Positions 49,887 to 59,319 of a DNA stretch of 64,000 nucleotides are shown piece by piece (the stretch's first letter is position 1; every line of letters starts with the position of its first letter). The translations under genes and the position numbers were made by a program. The DNA lies in assembly GCF_002221505.1 (NCBI RefSeq), contig NZ_CP011036.1:1116001-1180000 (forward strand), given 5' to 3'. Source of the stretch: Pseudoalteromonas nigrifaciens (GTDB lineage: Bacteria; Pseudomonadota; Gammaproteobacteria; Enterobacterales; Alteromonadaceae). The notes beneath the pieces are model-generated. The model searched no databases. It was not told the DNA's origin and saw nothing but the letters and a program-made list of their open reading frames with translations.

Positions 49887-51140
49887 ATGGTTGAAGCCCA
49901 AACTGCATTAATTACTAACGATGCTGTGGTACTTGGTTTACTGGCTATTATTTTAGGGTTTGTGTTTAAAACCTCTAACAGCCAGCACCCAGGTTTTAAA
50001 GCATTTTATAAATATGTACCCGCTTTACTGTTATGTTACTTTTTGCCCTCATTACTTAATACCTTTGGTATTGTTGATGGTAATAAATCAAACGTATATT
50101 ACGTAGCGTCACGCTACTTATTGCCAGCGTGTTTAATACTGCTGACTATAAGTATTGATTTAAAAGCCATTATAAACTTAGGCCCCAAAGCACTCATTAT
50201 GTTTTTAACCGGTACTACTGGTATTGTTATTGGTGGCCCTTTAGCTATTTTAATTATGAGTGCAGTGTACCCAGAAGCAATTGGCGGACATGGCCCCGAT
50301 GCCGTATGGCGCGGTATGACCACAGTAGCAGGTAGCTGGATTGGTGGCGGTGCTAATCAAGCATCAATGAAAGAAATGTTTGAAGTTGGCGGTGATATAT
50401 TTTCGGCCATGGTGACGGTAGATGTCATTGTTGCTAACTTATGGATGGCCGTTTTATTATTAATGGCAGCTAATCATAAAGCCATTGATGCAAGAACAGG
50501 TGCCGATACCAGCGCCATTGAAGATCTTAAAAACCGGGTTGAAAAATATCATGCTGAGCATGCGCGCATGCCAACGCTTAACGATTATATGATGATTATT
50601 GCCATTGCCTTTGGTATTACCGGCTTGGCACATTTTTGTGCTGACTTTTTAGGCCCTTACTTTGGTGCTAATTTCCCATGGGCACAAGAGTACAGCTTAA
50701 ACAGTAAGTTTTTTTGGTTAATCGTGATCTCAACCACTATTGGTATTAGTTTATCGTTTACTAAAGTACGCCATATAGAATCGTTTGGCGCGTCGAAAGT
50801 TGCTTCTACATTTTTGTATATTTTGGTTGCATCAATCGGCTTACACATGAATATAACGGCGATTTTTGAAACACCAATGTATTTTGTAATTGGCATTATA
50901 TGGATGCTTACCCATGCGAGCTTAATGTTAATTGTAGCTAAACTAATTAAAGCACCGTTATTTTATATGGCGGTAGGCTCACAAGCCAACGTAGGCGGCG
51001 CGGCATCTGCACCCGTTGTTGCCGCTGCATTTCACCCGTCGCTTGCTCCTGTAGGTGTATTATTAGCGGTACTTGGCTATGGCGTAGGTACTTATATGGC
51101 TTATATTTGTGGATTAATGATGCAAGCAGTTGCACCATAA
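49887..51140 (+). CDS. DUF819 family membrane protein
   Basis: A 417-residue polytopic protein with about 10-11 membrane segments. Family stretches: SRYLLPACLILLTISIDLKA and TTVAGSWIGGGANQASMKEM, plus VGSQANVGGAASAPVVAAAF in the last third. It resembles secondary transporters with inverted halves, but no substrate is known to me. It lies 14 bp after sirB1 and 9 bp before kdsA, so it is within the operon; E. coli has no gene at this place. Confidence 0.88.
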   Translation: MVEAQTALITNDAVVLGLLAIILGFVFKTSNSQHPGFKAFYKYVPALLLCYFLPSLLNTFGIVDGNKSNVYYVASRYLLPACLILLTISIDLKAIINLGPKALIMFLTGTTGIVIGGPLAILIMSAVYPEAIGGHGPDAVWRGMTTVAGSWIGGGANQASMKEMFEVGGDIFSAMVTVDVIVANLWMAVLLLMAANHKAIDARTGADTSAIEDLKNRVEKYHAEHARMPTLNDYMMIIAIAFGITGLAHFCADFLGPYFGANFPWAQEYSLNSKFFWLIVISTTIGISLSFTKVRHIESFGASKVASTFLYILVASIGLHMNITAIFETPMYFVIGIIWMLTHASLMLIVAKLIKAPLFYMAVGSQANVGGAASAPVVAAAFHPSLAPVGVLLAVLGYGVGTYMAYICGLMMQAVAP

Positions 51141-52004
<864 letters not shown>

Positions 52005-52032
52005 TTTATAACCTATATATTAGGTAATATTT

Positions 52033-52058
52033 AAAAAGCGACTAAGGTCGCTTTTTTT
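52033..52058 (+). terminator. Intrinsic terminator after kdsA
   Basis: Perfect 10-bp stem AAAAAGCGAC / GTCGCTTTTT with a 4-base loop and T run. Confidence 0.92.
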
Positions 52059-52114
52059 ACACCTTAAATATATAATTCCATGCATAAGAAAAACTAATTC
52101 AAAGCGTGGTTATC

Positions 52115-53011
52115 ATGTCAAGACGGGTCCCTCCATTAAACGCGCTTAAAGCCTTTGAAGCAGCAGCACGTCATTTAAGTTTTACCAAAGCTGCAGAAGA
52201 GCTATATGTAACGCAAGCCGCTGTAAGTCATCAAATAAAAACATTAGAAGAACATTTGGGCTTAAAGCTATTTATACGCAGAAACCGCTCGCTATTATTA
52301 ACCGAAGAAGGGCAGGGTTACTTTCTCGATATAAAAGAAATATTTACCCAACTAATAGACGCCACCGAAAAATTACTAGCACGAGGTGCGAAAGGCTCTT
52401 TAACGGTAAGCTTAACGCCAAGCTTTGCGATTCAGTGGCTAGTGCCCAGATTAAGTTTATTTAATGAGTTACACCCAGAAATAGACGTGCGAATAAAAGC
52501 GCAAGATCTAGACGAAAACTCTTTAACCGACGATGTCGACGTTGCTATTTATTATGGCCGTGGGCATTGGAGTGGGGTGCAAACTTTTAAGTTACATACC
52601 GAGTATTTAGTGCCGCTATGTAGCCCGCTATTATTAAATGGCATTAAGCCACTTAATCAACCCAGTGATTTAGCGCACCATACCTTATTGCACGACACCA
52701 CACGTAAAAATTGGAAAACATGGATGAAAACCGCCGGTGTACGTAATGTGCAAGTTAACCAAGGGCCCATTTTTAGTCACTCATCTATGGTGTTACAAGC
52801 CGCAGTACATGGCCAAGGTGTGGCTATAGGCAATAGTGTACTCGCTAAGCCCGATATTGACGCCGGACGATTAGTGATCCCGTTTAATCATAGTTTAGAG
52901 AGTAAAAACGCTTATTATTTAGTGCTGCGCGAGTCGCAAACTGAAATGGGTAAAATAGTGTCATTTAAAGAATGGATGCTGAGCTTAGTAGAGCAAGAAC
53001 AAGAGTATTAA
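52115..53011 (+). CDS. gcvA: LysR-type regulator, GcvA family
   Basis: A 298-residue LysR regulator closely resembling E. coli GcvA: RRVPPLNALKAFEAAARHLS at the start, helix-turn-helix KAAEELYVTQAAVSHQIKTL, and effector-domain stretches GSLTVSLTPSFAIQWLVPRL and QGPIFSHSSMVLQAAVHGQG. GcvA controls the glycine cleavage operon. ATG at 52115 is preferred over GTG 52106. The following genes ygdD and rlmM match the E. coli gcvA neighbourhood. Confidence 0.92.
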   Translation: MSRRVPPLNALKAFEAAARHLSFTKAAEELYVTQAAVSHQIKTLEEHLGLKLFIRRNRSLLLTEEGQGYFLDIKEIFTQLIDATEKLLARGAKGSLTVSLTPSFAIQWLVPRLSLFNELHPEIDVRIKAQDLDENSLTDDVDVAIYYGRGHWSGVQTFKLHTEYLVPLCSPLLLNGIKPLNQPSDLAHHTLLHDTTRKNWKTWMKTAGVRNVQVNQGPIFSHSSMVLQAAVHGQGVAIGNSVLAKPDIDAGRLVIPFNHSLESKNAYYLVLRESQTEMGKIVSFKEWMLSLVEQEQEY

Positions 53012-53012
53012 T

Positions 53013-53642
53013 ATGATTGAATGGTTTAAAAATACACAGCAGCCAGCTATAGCACAGTTTATTTTTGCCCATGGTGCAGGGGCAGGTAGCGACCATGAGT
53101 TTATGCAAAATATGGCACAACTCATTAGTGAGCAAGGGATTGATGTTGGTTTATTTGATTTTGAATATATGCAAATAGCGAAACAAACCAATAAACGCCG
53201 CCCACCCGATCGCGCGCCTAAATTGCTTAGCTACTATGAGCAAATACTTAGCCATGCACAGCCAGGGTTGCCGTTATTTATTGGTGGCAAATCTATGGGG
53301 GGACGAATGGCGTCAATGCTTGCCTGTACTAGCGAGCATGCTATTTTAGGTGTATTAGCGTTTGGCTATCCGTTTCATCCGCCAGGCAAGCCTGAAAAGC
53401 TACGCACCGATCACTTTGCTGATATAGGCTGCCCATTTTTGGTATTACAAGGTGAGCGCGATACGTTTGGTACTCGTGAGGAGCTAGCTACTATGTTAAT
53501 GCCCAAGCAACCAGAATATTGCTGGCTACCCGATGGCGACCATTCACTAAAACCGCGTAAAAAAAGTGGCGTTAGTGAGGCGCAAAATCGAGCAACTGCA
53601 GTACAAAGTGCTGTGCGCTTTATAAAATGCATTGTTAAATAA
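53013..53642 (+). CDS. Alpha/beta hydrolase, KANL3/Tex30-like family
   Basis: A 209-residue hydrolase fold protein: FIFAHGAGAGSDHEFM (oxyanion region), nucleophile elbow IGGKSMGGRMAS with the Ser, an acidic residue after the sheet (VLQGERDTFG) and the His in LPDGDHSLKPRKKSG. The catalytic triad Ser-Asp-His is complete. It starts 1 bp after gcvA, so it is co-transcribed. The substrate is unknown. Confidence 0.88.
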   Translation: MIEWFKNTQQPAIAQFIFAHGAGAGSDHEFMQNMAQLISEQGIDVGLFDFEYMQIAKQTNKRRPPDRAPKLLSYYEQILSHAQPGLPLFIGGKSMGGRMASMLACTSEHAILGVLAFGYPFHPPGKPEKLRTDHFADIGCPFLVLQGERDTFGTREELATMLMPKQPEYCWLPDGDHSLKPRKKSGVSEAQNRATAVQSAVRFIKCIVK

Positions 53643-53661
53643 GTATTCGAGAGAGTAATAA

Positions 53662-54030
53662 ATGATTAAATTATTTTTAATGACCGGGAGCTTTTTTTGT
53701 ATGCTGTCGGTAATGCTAGGGGCGTTTGCCGCCCACGGTTTAAAAAGCCGACTGTCGGAGTACTCATTAGGTGTGTTTAAAACCGCAGCTGAGTACCAAA
53801 TGGTGCATGGATTAGCGCTTATAGCTGTGGCGGTGTTAATTAAGTGGGGTATTAACCTCAATTGGGCTGGCGGTTTTTTTATTGCGGGCACACTGCTTTT
53901 TAGTGGCAGTTTATACTTACTTGCCATAACAGGTATGAAGTGGCTAGGCCCAATAACCCCATTGGGTGGTTTATGCTTTATTATTGGTTGGATTGTTATT
54001 TTAGTGCAAGTTGCACGATTTAAGTTTTAA
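53662..54030 (+). CDS. ygdD: DUF423 (YgdD) membrane protein
   Basis: A 122-residue membrane protein with four segments: the N-terminal LMTGSFFCMLSVMLGAFAAHG, then EYQMVHGLALIAVAVLI, AGGFFIAGTLLFSGSLY and TPLGGLCFIIGWIVILV. These match E. coli YgdD, which also lies between gcvA and rlmM. Function unknown. Confidence 0.93.
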   Translation: MIKLFLMTGSFFCMLSVMLGAFAAHGLKSRLSEYSLGVFKTAAEYQMVHGLALIAVAVLIKWGINLNWAGGFFIAGTLLFSGSLYLLAITGMKWLGPITPLGGLCFIIGWIVILVQVARFKF

Positions 54031-54039
54031 AGGGTTAAT

Positions 54040-55125
54040 ATGTCTAGTGTTGTAATTTACTGTCGTAGTGGGTTTGAAAACGATGCCGCTGCTGAAATAA
54101 CGTTCCACGCTGCCGAGCAAGGTTTTGCCGGTTATGTTAAAGCAAAACCAAATACCGGTTATGTTATTTATGAGTGTTTTGACGCGCAGCATGGCGACGA
54201 AATAATTAAAAAAGTTGATTTTAAAAACATGGTGTTTGCTCGTCAATGGTTTGCTGGTACGCTGATCGAAAACATGCCAGTAGAAGATCGTGTAGGGGCG
54301 GTTGTAGAGGCTGCTAAAGATTTTACCTTGTGCTCTGAGCTACGTGTAGAAACCCCCGATACCAACGAAGGCAAAGAGCTTTTAACCTTTTGTAAAAAAA
54401 TATCAACGCCCCTTAAAAAAGCCCTCGAAAAACGTAATATTGTACTGCGCGAGCCAAAAGCAAACCGCCCAGTAATGCATGTACTGTTTTTAACTAACAA
54501 CACCGCTTATGTCGGTTACTCGTATAGCTTTAATAACTCGCCATTTTTTATGGGTATTTTACGTTTACGTATGCCAAGTGATGCGCCAAGCCGCTCTACT
54601 TTAAAATTAGATGAAGCATTTAATGTGTTTATTCCAGAACAACAACGCGAGTCACGCGTTGCAGCCGGAATGCGCAGTGTTGACTTAGGGGCGTGTCCAG
54701 GTGGCTGGACTTATCAGTTAGTGCGCCGTGGTATGTTTGTAAGCGCGATAGATAATGGCCCAATGAACGATGATTTAATGCAAACAGGGCAGGTAAAGCA
54801 CTTTAGGGCCGATGGCTTTAAATATCGCCCAGAAAAACGCAACATTACTTGGTTAGTATGCGACATGGTAGAAAAGCCAACTAAAGTAACCAGCCTAATG
54901 ATTGATTGGGCAGTAAATGCATATGCTAAAGAGCTTATTTTTAACTTAAAGCTGCCAATGAAAAAACGCTTTGATAGTGTTTACGAGTGCTTAAGCATGA
55001 TCAGAGCAGAGCTGGAAAAATACGGTATAAGCTACGAGTTACAAGCTAAGCATTTATATCATGATCGTGAGGAAGTGACCGTGCACTTAAATGTGACCAA
55101 AGTGCCACAAAGCTTGTATAGCTAA
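54040..55125 (+). CDS. rlmM: 23S rRNA 2'-O-ribose C2498 methyltransferase
   Basis: A 361-residue SAM enzyme modifying C2498 in 23S rRNA. N-terminal THUMP-like region followed by a Rossmann domain with DLGACPGGWTYQLVRRGM (SAM site), then the K-D-K-E family residues (LVCDMVEKP, NLKLPMKKRF). It follows ygdD by 9 bp. Confidence 0.97.
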   Translation: MSSVVIYCRSGFENDAAAEITFHAAEQGFAGYVKAKPNTGYVIYECFDAQHGDEIIKKVDFKNMVFARQWFAGTLIENMPVEDRVGAVVEAAKDFTLCSELRVETPDTNEGKELLTFCKKISTPLKKALEKRNIVLREPKANRPVMHVLFLTNNTAYVGYSYSFNNSPFFMGILRLRMPSDAPSRSTLKLDEAFNVFIPEQQRESRVAAGMRSVDLGACPGGWTYQLVRRGMFVSAIDNGPMNDDLMQTGQVKHFRADGFKYRPEKRNITWLVCDMVEKPTKVTSLMIDWAVNAYAKELIFNLKLPMKKRFDSVYECLSMIRAELEKYGISYELQAKHLYHDREEVTVHLNVTKVPQSLYS

Positions 55126-55162
55126 TGATGAATTAGTAAATAACCAGAGTTAAGGTTAAATC

Positions 55163-55189
55163 AAAAATGGGTCAAGTGACCCATTTTTT
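55163..55189. terminator. Bidirectional terminator between rlmM and cysZ
   Basis: Perfect 11-bp stem AAAAATGGGTC / GACCCATTTTT with a 4-base loop and T run on both strands, between convergent genes. Confidence 0.92.
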
Positions 55190-55197
55190 ATTTCATA

Positions 55198-55929
55198 TTA
55201 TTGATTTCGGTATTGGCTGCGAAAGTTATCAACCCATAATTTGGTGCCACCACAAACAGCAACAGGCATTACAATTAAATTTACCAACGGAATGGCTGTT
55301 AGCAACATTACTGCAAAACCAAACCCGTACGATAAACCTTGCTTGCTTTGTAAATCGGTTTTCATTTGCTTAAAGCTGATTTTATGATTATCGAACGCGT
55401 AATCTTGGTATTGCACGGCAAACATCCAACACGAAAAAAGCACCCACAGTATTTGCCCTATAACCGGCAACACCCATAACAATATAAAAAAGCCAATGGC
55501 GCGGGGAAGGTAATAGCAAAGTTTTGTCCACTCTCGGCCAAGCATGCGTGGCACATCTTTTAATAACTCAGCAAAGCCATCATCATTAATTTTTTGACCT
55601 GTTAAATGCAACTCAACTTTTTCACTGAGTAAACCATTAAAAGGTGCGGCAATAAAGTTTGTGATTACAGTAAATAACATACTGTAGCTAAACAGCACTA
55701 TTAACAGGGCAATGGGCCACATTAACCACTCAAGCCAGCTTAACCACTCGGGTAGCATATTATTTATGTAGCTAAAACTGTCGCTTAACCAGCCAAATAA
55801 AAAAAACAACGAGCTACCAAAAAGTAAAATATTAATTAACAACGGAATAAACACAAAACGCTTTAATCCCTTTTGAGTAATTAATTTAAAACCCGAAAAA
55901 AAATACTCCATACCTTGTATGATCTGCAC
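55198..55929 (-). CDS. cysZ: Sulfate transporter CysZ
   Basis: A 243-residue membrane protein matching the CysZ/EI24 family: MEYFFSGFKLITQKGLKRF at the start, FNGLLSEKVELHLTG, and VMLLTAIPLVNLIVMPVAV near the end, with about four membrane segments. CysZ imports sulfate for cysteine synthesis. No cys gene is seen nearby in the window. Confidence 0.93.
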   Translation of the reverse strand: MQIIQGMEYFFSGFKLITQKGLKRFVFIPLLINILLFGSSLFFLFGWLSDSFSYINNMLPEWLSWLEWLMWPIALLIVLFSYSMLFTVITNFIAAPFNGLLSEKVELHLTGQKINDDGFAELLKDVPRMLGREWTKLCYYLPRAIGFFILLWVLPVIGQILWVLFSCWMFAVQYQDYAFDNHKISFKQMKTDLQSKQGLSYGFGFAVMLLTAIPLVNLIVMPVAVCGGTKLWVDNFRSQYRNQ

Positions 55930-56263
55930 AACTACCTCAAAAAATATTTTTCATTTGCACTAGTATAAATAGCTGAGTAATTTTAAACAGTATTTTTAGG
56001 TAACAAAGTGTTTAAGTAAAATAATAACAACGGCCAGCTTACTACTTTATTCATCCTGCTTAATAAATAATATTTAGTTTATAAGCTGTGTATATTAGCG
56101 CTATGGCGTAACTAAATGCTAACTTAGCTTGATTTTTGGGCAGTGCAAAGCGTACTATAGCTGATCTAGCCACTCTAGGCTTAGGCATCGCTTTGATGCG
56201 TTGTGGAGAAATTAGTAAAGTTGCCGCGTCAGTGCGTTGCAAAAATAAAGGGTATAAATAGTG
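55930..56263. other. Divergent intergenic region
   Basis: About 330 bp between cysZ (minus) and the YkgJ-type gene (plus). No supported gene. It contains a short hairpin GCATCGCTTTGATGC (56187-56201) and should hold two promoters, which I could not place with confidence. Confidence 0.4.
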
Positions 56264-56617
56264 ATGTACAAAAATCAGGAAGTAATTTTACGATTACGCG
56301 CTAATATTCCAGCGTTTGAATGCGTAAAAGGATGCCACGACTGCTGCGGGCCAGTAACAACGTCTTCAGAGGAAATGTCGCGCTTACCGGTAAAAACAGA
56401 TGCTGAGCATGAAGCGGCGTTAAACGAGTTCAATTGTGTACATCTTGGTCCCAATGGCTGCACTGTATATGACGAGCGTCCATTAATTTGTCGCTTATTT
56501 GGTACTACGCCAAGAATGCCTTGCCCGAATGATCGTCGACCAGATGAGCCTGTTGACCCTAAAATTGAGCGTGAAGTACATCACTTTATAGCAAATACGC
56601 GTCAAGTATTGGTGTAA
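56264..56617 (+). CDS. YkgJ family cysteine cluster protein
   Basis: A 117-residue protein with a cysteine cluster typical of YkgJ-type Zn/Fe-chelate proteins: CVKGCHDCCGPV near the start, then CVHLGPNGCTVYDERPLICRLFG. Ten Cys in all, enough for an Fe-S or Zn site. The ATG at 56264 follows directly on an in-frame GTG; either could start. Function unknown; members are proposed to bind iron. Confidence 0.88.
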   Translation: MYKNQEVILRLRANIPAFECVKGCHDCCGPVTTSSEEMSRLPVKTDAEHEAALNEFNCVHLGPNGCTVYDERPLICRLFGTTPRMPCPNDRRPDEPVDPKIEREVHHFIANTRQVLV

Positions 56618-56642
56618 GTATCGGTATTTATTAAAGTAATAG

Positions 56643-56668
56643 AGCGCTTATTAAGCGCTTTTTTTATG
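56643..56668 (+). terminator. Intrinsic terminator after the YkgJ-type gene
   Basis: Palindrome AGCGCTTATTAAGCGCT followed by a T run. Confidence 0.82.
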
Positions 56669-57186
56669 TGTGTTATACGCGTTGCTAATAATTTAAAAAC
56701 CATCAATAAGTTTATTCCAAACACTCTCTTAGTTATTTTACAAAAATACTATCAATACATATTAAACTTATTACGAGATTAATTATGCATTTGACTATTA
56801 ATATACTTAGCCTTATGTACCTTTTTTTATCGCAGTACTTTTGCATCTCTTTATTTATATTGCCATTTCTGTTTGCCTAGCCCCTTCAAAATTGTTGTTT
56901 TATATTTGTTTATTATTAAAAATAGCTGTAAGCAAGGCTTTGCTATTGTGTAAATTCACTATTAATAATTAGAGTACCGTTGGATTAGGTTGCTGAAAAG
57001 GGTAAAATATTCACAAATTGGCAGTTAAGATATTTGTTATGGCATTTTCTAAACTCGAAATAAAGCAAGATCGAAAGATAATTTAACCTTTTGATTAGCG
57101 TCGCTTCATTGTGTAATTTCGTATTTAGGGTGGGTGTTGTGGTATGTCGCTATGTCGGTAACTAAAAATCCATCAGGAGACGATAA
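56669..57186. other. AT-rich intergenic region upstream of the BCCT gene
   Basis: About 520 bp without a convincing gene. A 31-codon frame at 56785-56880 encodes a very hydrophobic peptide but lacks a good ribosome binding site. The BCCT gene has AGGAG upstream of its ATG; its promoter is probably in the last 200 bp, but no box could be fixed. Confidence 0.4.
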
Positions 57187-58752
57187 ATGAGTACCACTGG
57201 AGTAACAAAACAACATGAGGATGAGCATTCATCTACAATAAAGTATTTGGCAGGGGTTGATATACCGGTATTTTTAATCAGTGGTGGCATCCTTGTGCTA
57301 TTTGCTGTGCTAGCACTTTATGATATTGATTTGATGTCGGGTTGGATCAATACCGCCTTTGCTTTTTCTACTAAAACGTTTGGTGCCTTTTGGCAAATAT
57401 TATTGCTTTCGACCTTTATAATTGGGTTGTTTTTAGCCTTTGGACGTACCGGGAAAGTGGTATTAGGTGGCTTAAAAAAGCCAGAGATTACTACCTTTAA
57501 GTGGATCAGCATTATTATGTGTACACTCCTTGCTGGTGGCGGGGTGTTTTGGGCTGCTGCTGAGCCAATGGCACATTTTATTTCGCCGCCGCCAATTTTT
57601 GGTGGTGAATCAGGCACTAAAGAGGCTGCATTTAATGCTTTAGCGCAAAGCTTTATGCATTGGGGTTTTTTAGCCTGGGCTATTTTAGGCAGCCTGACTG
57701 GCATAGTGTATATGCATTTACATTACGAAAAAGGTTTACCGCTTAAGCCGCGTACTTTGTTGTATCCGGTATTTGGCGATCGCGTAATGAAAGGCGCATT
57801 TGGTGCTATTGTCGATTCGTGTTGTGTTATAGCTGTAGTAGCAGGCACGGTAGGCCCTATTGGCTTTTTAGGCTTGCAAGTAAGCTTTGGTTTAGAAAAA
57901 CTATTTGGTATTCCAGATACTTACACCACTCAAGTGGCCATTTTGTTTAGTTTAATTGCAATTTATACTCTATCTGCCGTAAGTGGTGTTACTAAAGGAA
58001 TTCAATTACTCAGTCGCTTTAATGTAATTTTAGCCGTGGCGTTAATGCTGTTTATTTTGCTGATGGGGCCTACAGCCTTTATTTTTGATAGCTATATTCA
58101 TTCGTTTGGGCTTTATATTAATAACTTTATTCCTATGGCCACCTTTCGTGCCGATACCGCTTGGTTAGACTGGTGGACAGTATTCTTTTGGGGCTGGTTT
58201 TTAGGTTACGGACCTTTAATGGCTATGTTTGTTGCACGAATTTCGCGCGGCCGTACTATTCGTGAAATGATCACGCTTATCTCAATAATTGCTCCTGTTA
58301 TTACTTGTTTTTGGTTTACGATAGTGGGTGGTTCAGGAATATTTTTTGAGTTAGCAAACCCGGGTGTTATTTCAGAACCCTTTGCGGGCTTAAATTTACC
58401 CGCTGCGCTGTTGGCCATTACTGAGCAGCTGCCTATGGGTTTTGTTATATCGGTGTTGTTTTTAATTTTAACCACAATATTTGTAGCAACCACGGGTGAC
58501 TCTATGACCTACTCGGTATCTATGGTAATGACGGGTAACGATCATCCGCAAACACCCATTAGAGTGTTTTGGGGCATTATGATGGGAGTTATGGCAGCAA
58601 TATTAATTTCGATAGGTTCAGGTGGTATTTCTGCATTGCAGTCGTTTATTGTAGTAACCGCCGTACCAGTGTCTTTTGTGTTGTTACCATCACTTTGGAC
58701 GGCCCCACAAATTGCGAAAAAAATGGCTACTGAGCAAGGTTTATATAAATAA
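57187..58752 (+). CDS. BCCT family transporter, divergent substrate-site motif
   Basis: A 521-residue secondary transporter of the betaine/choline/carnitine family with 12 membrane segments and charged N-terminus. The BCCT signature ARISRGRTIREMI is intact after segment 8. In the region that forms the aromatic substrate box, HWGFLAWAIL keeps the two Trp of segment 4 but has Leu where betaine carriers have Tyr, and segment 8 reads FWGWFLGYGPLMAMF instead of the usual YWAWWISWSPFVGMF. This points to a substrate other than glycine betaine or a specialised subfamily. Stands alone, with a strong terminator behind it. Confidence 0.9.
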   Translation: MSTTGVTKQHEDEHSSTIKYLAGVDIPVFLISGGILVLFAVLALYDIDLMSGWINTAFAFSTKTFGAFWQILLLSTFIIGLFLAFGRTGKVVLGGLKKPEITTFKWISIIMCTLLAGGGVFWAAAEPMAHFISPPPIFGGESGTKEAAFNALAQSFMHWGFLAWAILGSLTGIVYMHLHYEKGLPLKPRTLLYPVFGDRVMKGAFGAIVDSCCVIAVVAGTVGPIGFLGLQVSFGLEKLFGIPDTYTTQVAILFSLIAIYTLSAVSGVTKGIQLLSRFNVILAVALMLFILLMGPTAFIFDSYIHSFGLYINNFIPMATFRADTAWLDWWTVFFWGWFLGYGPLMAMFVARISRGRTIREMITLISIIAPVITCFWFTIVGGSGIFFELANPGVISEPFAGLNLPAALLAITEQLPMGFVISVLFLILTTIFVATTGDSMTYSVSMVMTGNDHPQTPIRVFWGIMMGVMAAILISIGSGGISALQSFIVVTAVPVSFVLLPSLWTAPQIAKKMATEQGLYK

Positions 58753-58772
58753 TACAGCTTATATTAGAGCAT

Positions 58773-58807
58773 AAAAAAGGGCGCCAATATTATTGGCGCC
58801 CTTTTTT
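58773..58807. terminator. Strong bidirectional terminator
   Basis: Long perfect stem AAAAAAGGGCGCCAAT / ATTGGCGCCCTTTTTT around 3 bases. It ends 5 bp before the stop of the first Lys-rich micro-protein gene (minus) and 20 bp after the BCCT stop (plus), so it serves both. Confidence 0.93.
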
Positions 58808-58811
58808 GTTA

Positions 58812-58922
58812 TTACTTAGATTTTCTCTTTCTTGGTTTTGCAACTTCAACAGTATTTGATTCTTTCAGTTTACGTTTTTCTTTTAACGATAAAGCGGGTT
58901 TTTTCTTATCATTTTTAGACAT
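58812..58922 (-). CDS. Lys-rich micro-protein, copy 1 (36 residues)
   Basis: A 36-codon frame on the minus strand: MSKNDKKKPALSLKEKRKLK, then ESNTVEVAKPRKRKSK. Translation is supported by AGGTGGTG just before the ATG and by a paralogue 397 bp away with the same start, the same central LSLKEKRKLK and the same EVAKPRK end. About 40 percent of residues are Lys or Arg; no membrane segment. A GGAGGT box lies 85-90 bases before the start in both copies. I do not recognise the family; nucleic acid or ribosome binding would fit the charge, but that is a guess. Confidence 0.75.
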   Translation of the reverse strand: MSKNDKKKPALSLKEKRKLKESNTVEVAKPRKRKSK

Positions 58923-59060
58923 ATTCACCACCTAAACAATAAATAATAGATTAATTTAAAATGCTTTTTTCACAAACTAAAAACCTAACAACAATCAAGG
59001 TAAGTTACCTCCAGACTTTGTCGAAAATAAACGTTAGTTACTTATAAATTATTCGCATTA

Positions 59061-59147
59061 AAAGTGGAGCGGGGTTAGTTTCCTTCTACCGATAAGCCGG
59101 CTGATCCACGTTCGGCTTCATCGTAAATAACCACCGCAGCTCACTTT
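59061..59147. ncRNA. Extended imperfect hairpin between the micro-protein genes
   Basis: Outer arms AAAGTGGAGCGGGGTTA (59061-59077) and TAACCACCGCAGCTCACTTT (59128-59147) pair over 16 positions with small bulges; inner arms TACCGATAAGCCG and CGGCTTCATCGTA pair over 12 positions with single bulges, leaving a 13-base loop. The stretch is richer in GC than its surroundings. No open frame. It may be a small RNA, a processed leader or a repeated extragenic palindrome; nothing decides between them. Confidence 0.45.
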
Positions 59148-59205
59148 ATTTGCCTAATTAAAGGCATAGCTAATAACATTAAAAGTTAGCGTTACTTAAA
59201 GTAAC

Positions 59206-59319
59206 TTAAGCCTTTCTCTTTTTCCTTGGCTTTGCTACTTCTGTTGTATTCGATTCTTGTTTTAACTTACGTTTTTCTTTTAACGATAACTGTGGTTTTT
59301 TCATATCATTTTTAGACAT
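59206..59319 (-). CDS. Lys-rich micro-protein, copy 2 (37 residues)
   Basis: A 37-codon frame: MSKNDMKKPQLSLKEKRKLK, then QESNTTEVAKPRKKRKA, with AGGTGATG just before the ATG. Differences from copy 1 are conservative or lie in the linker, which shows selection on the protein rather than chance. A GGAGGT box precedes it at 59405-59410 (86 bases from the start), within AAAGGAGGTGA, as in copy 1. Function not known. Confidence 0.75.
   Translation of the reverse strand: MSKNDMKKPQLSLKEKRKLKQESNTTEVAKPRKKRKA

Noticed and set aside
56785..56880. 31-codon very hydrophobic frame upstream of the BCCT gene
   Set aside because: No good Shine-Dalgarno, no paralogue in the window and composition expected from T-rich DNA; kept only as a remark.
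59061..59147. Integron attC site
   Set aside because: Length and hairpin are suggestive, but the core sites do not fit RYYYAAC and GTTRRRY, and there is no integrase or cassette array.
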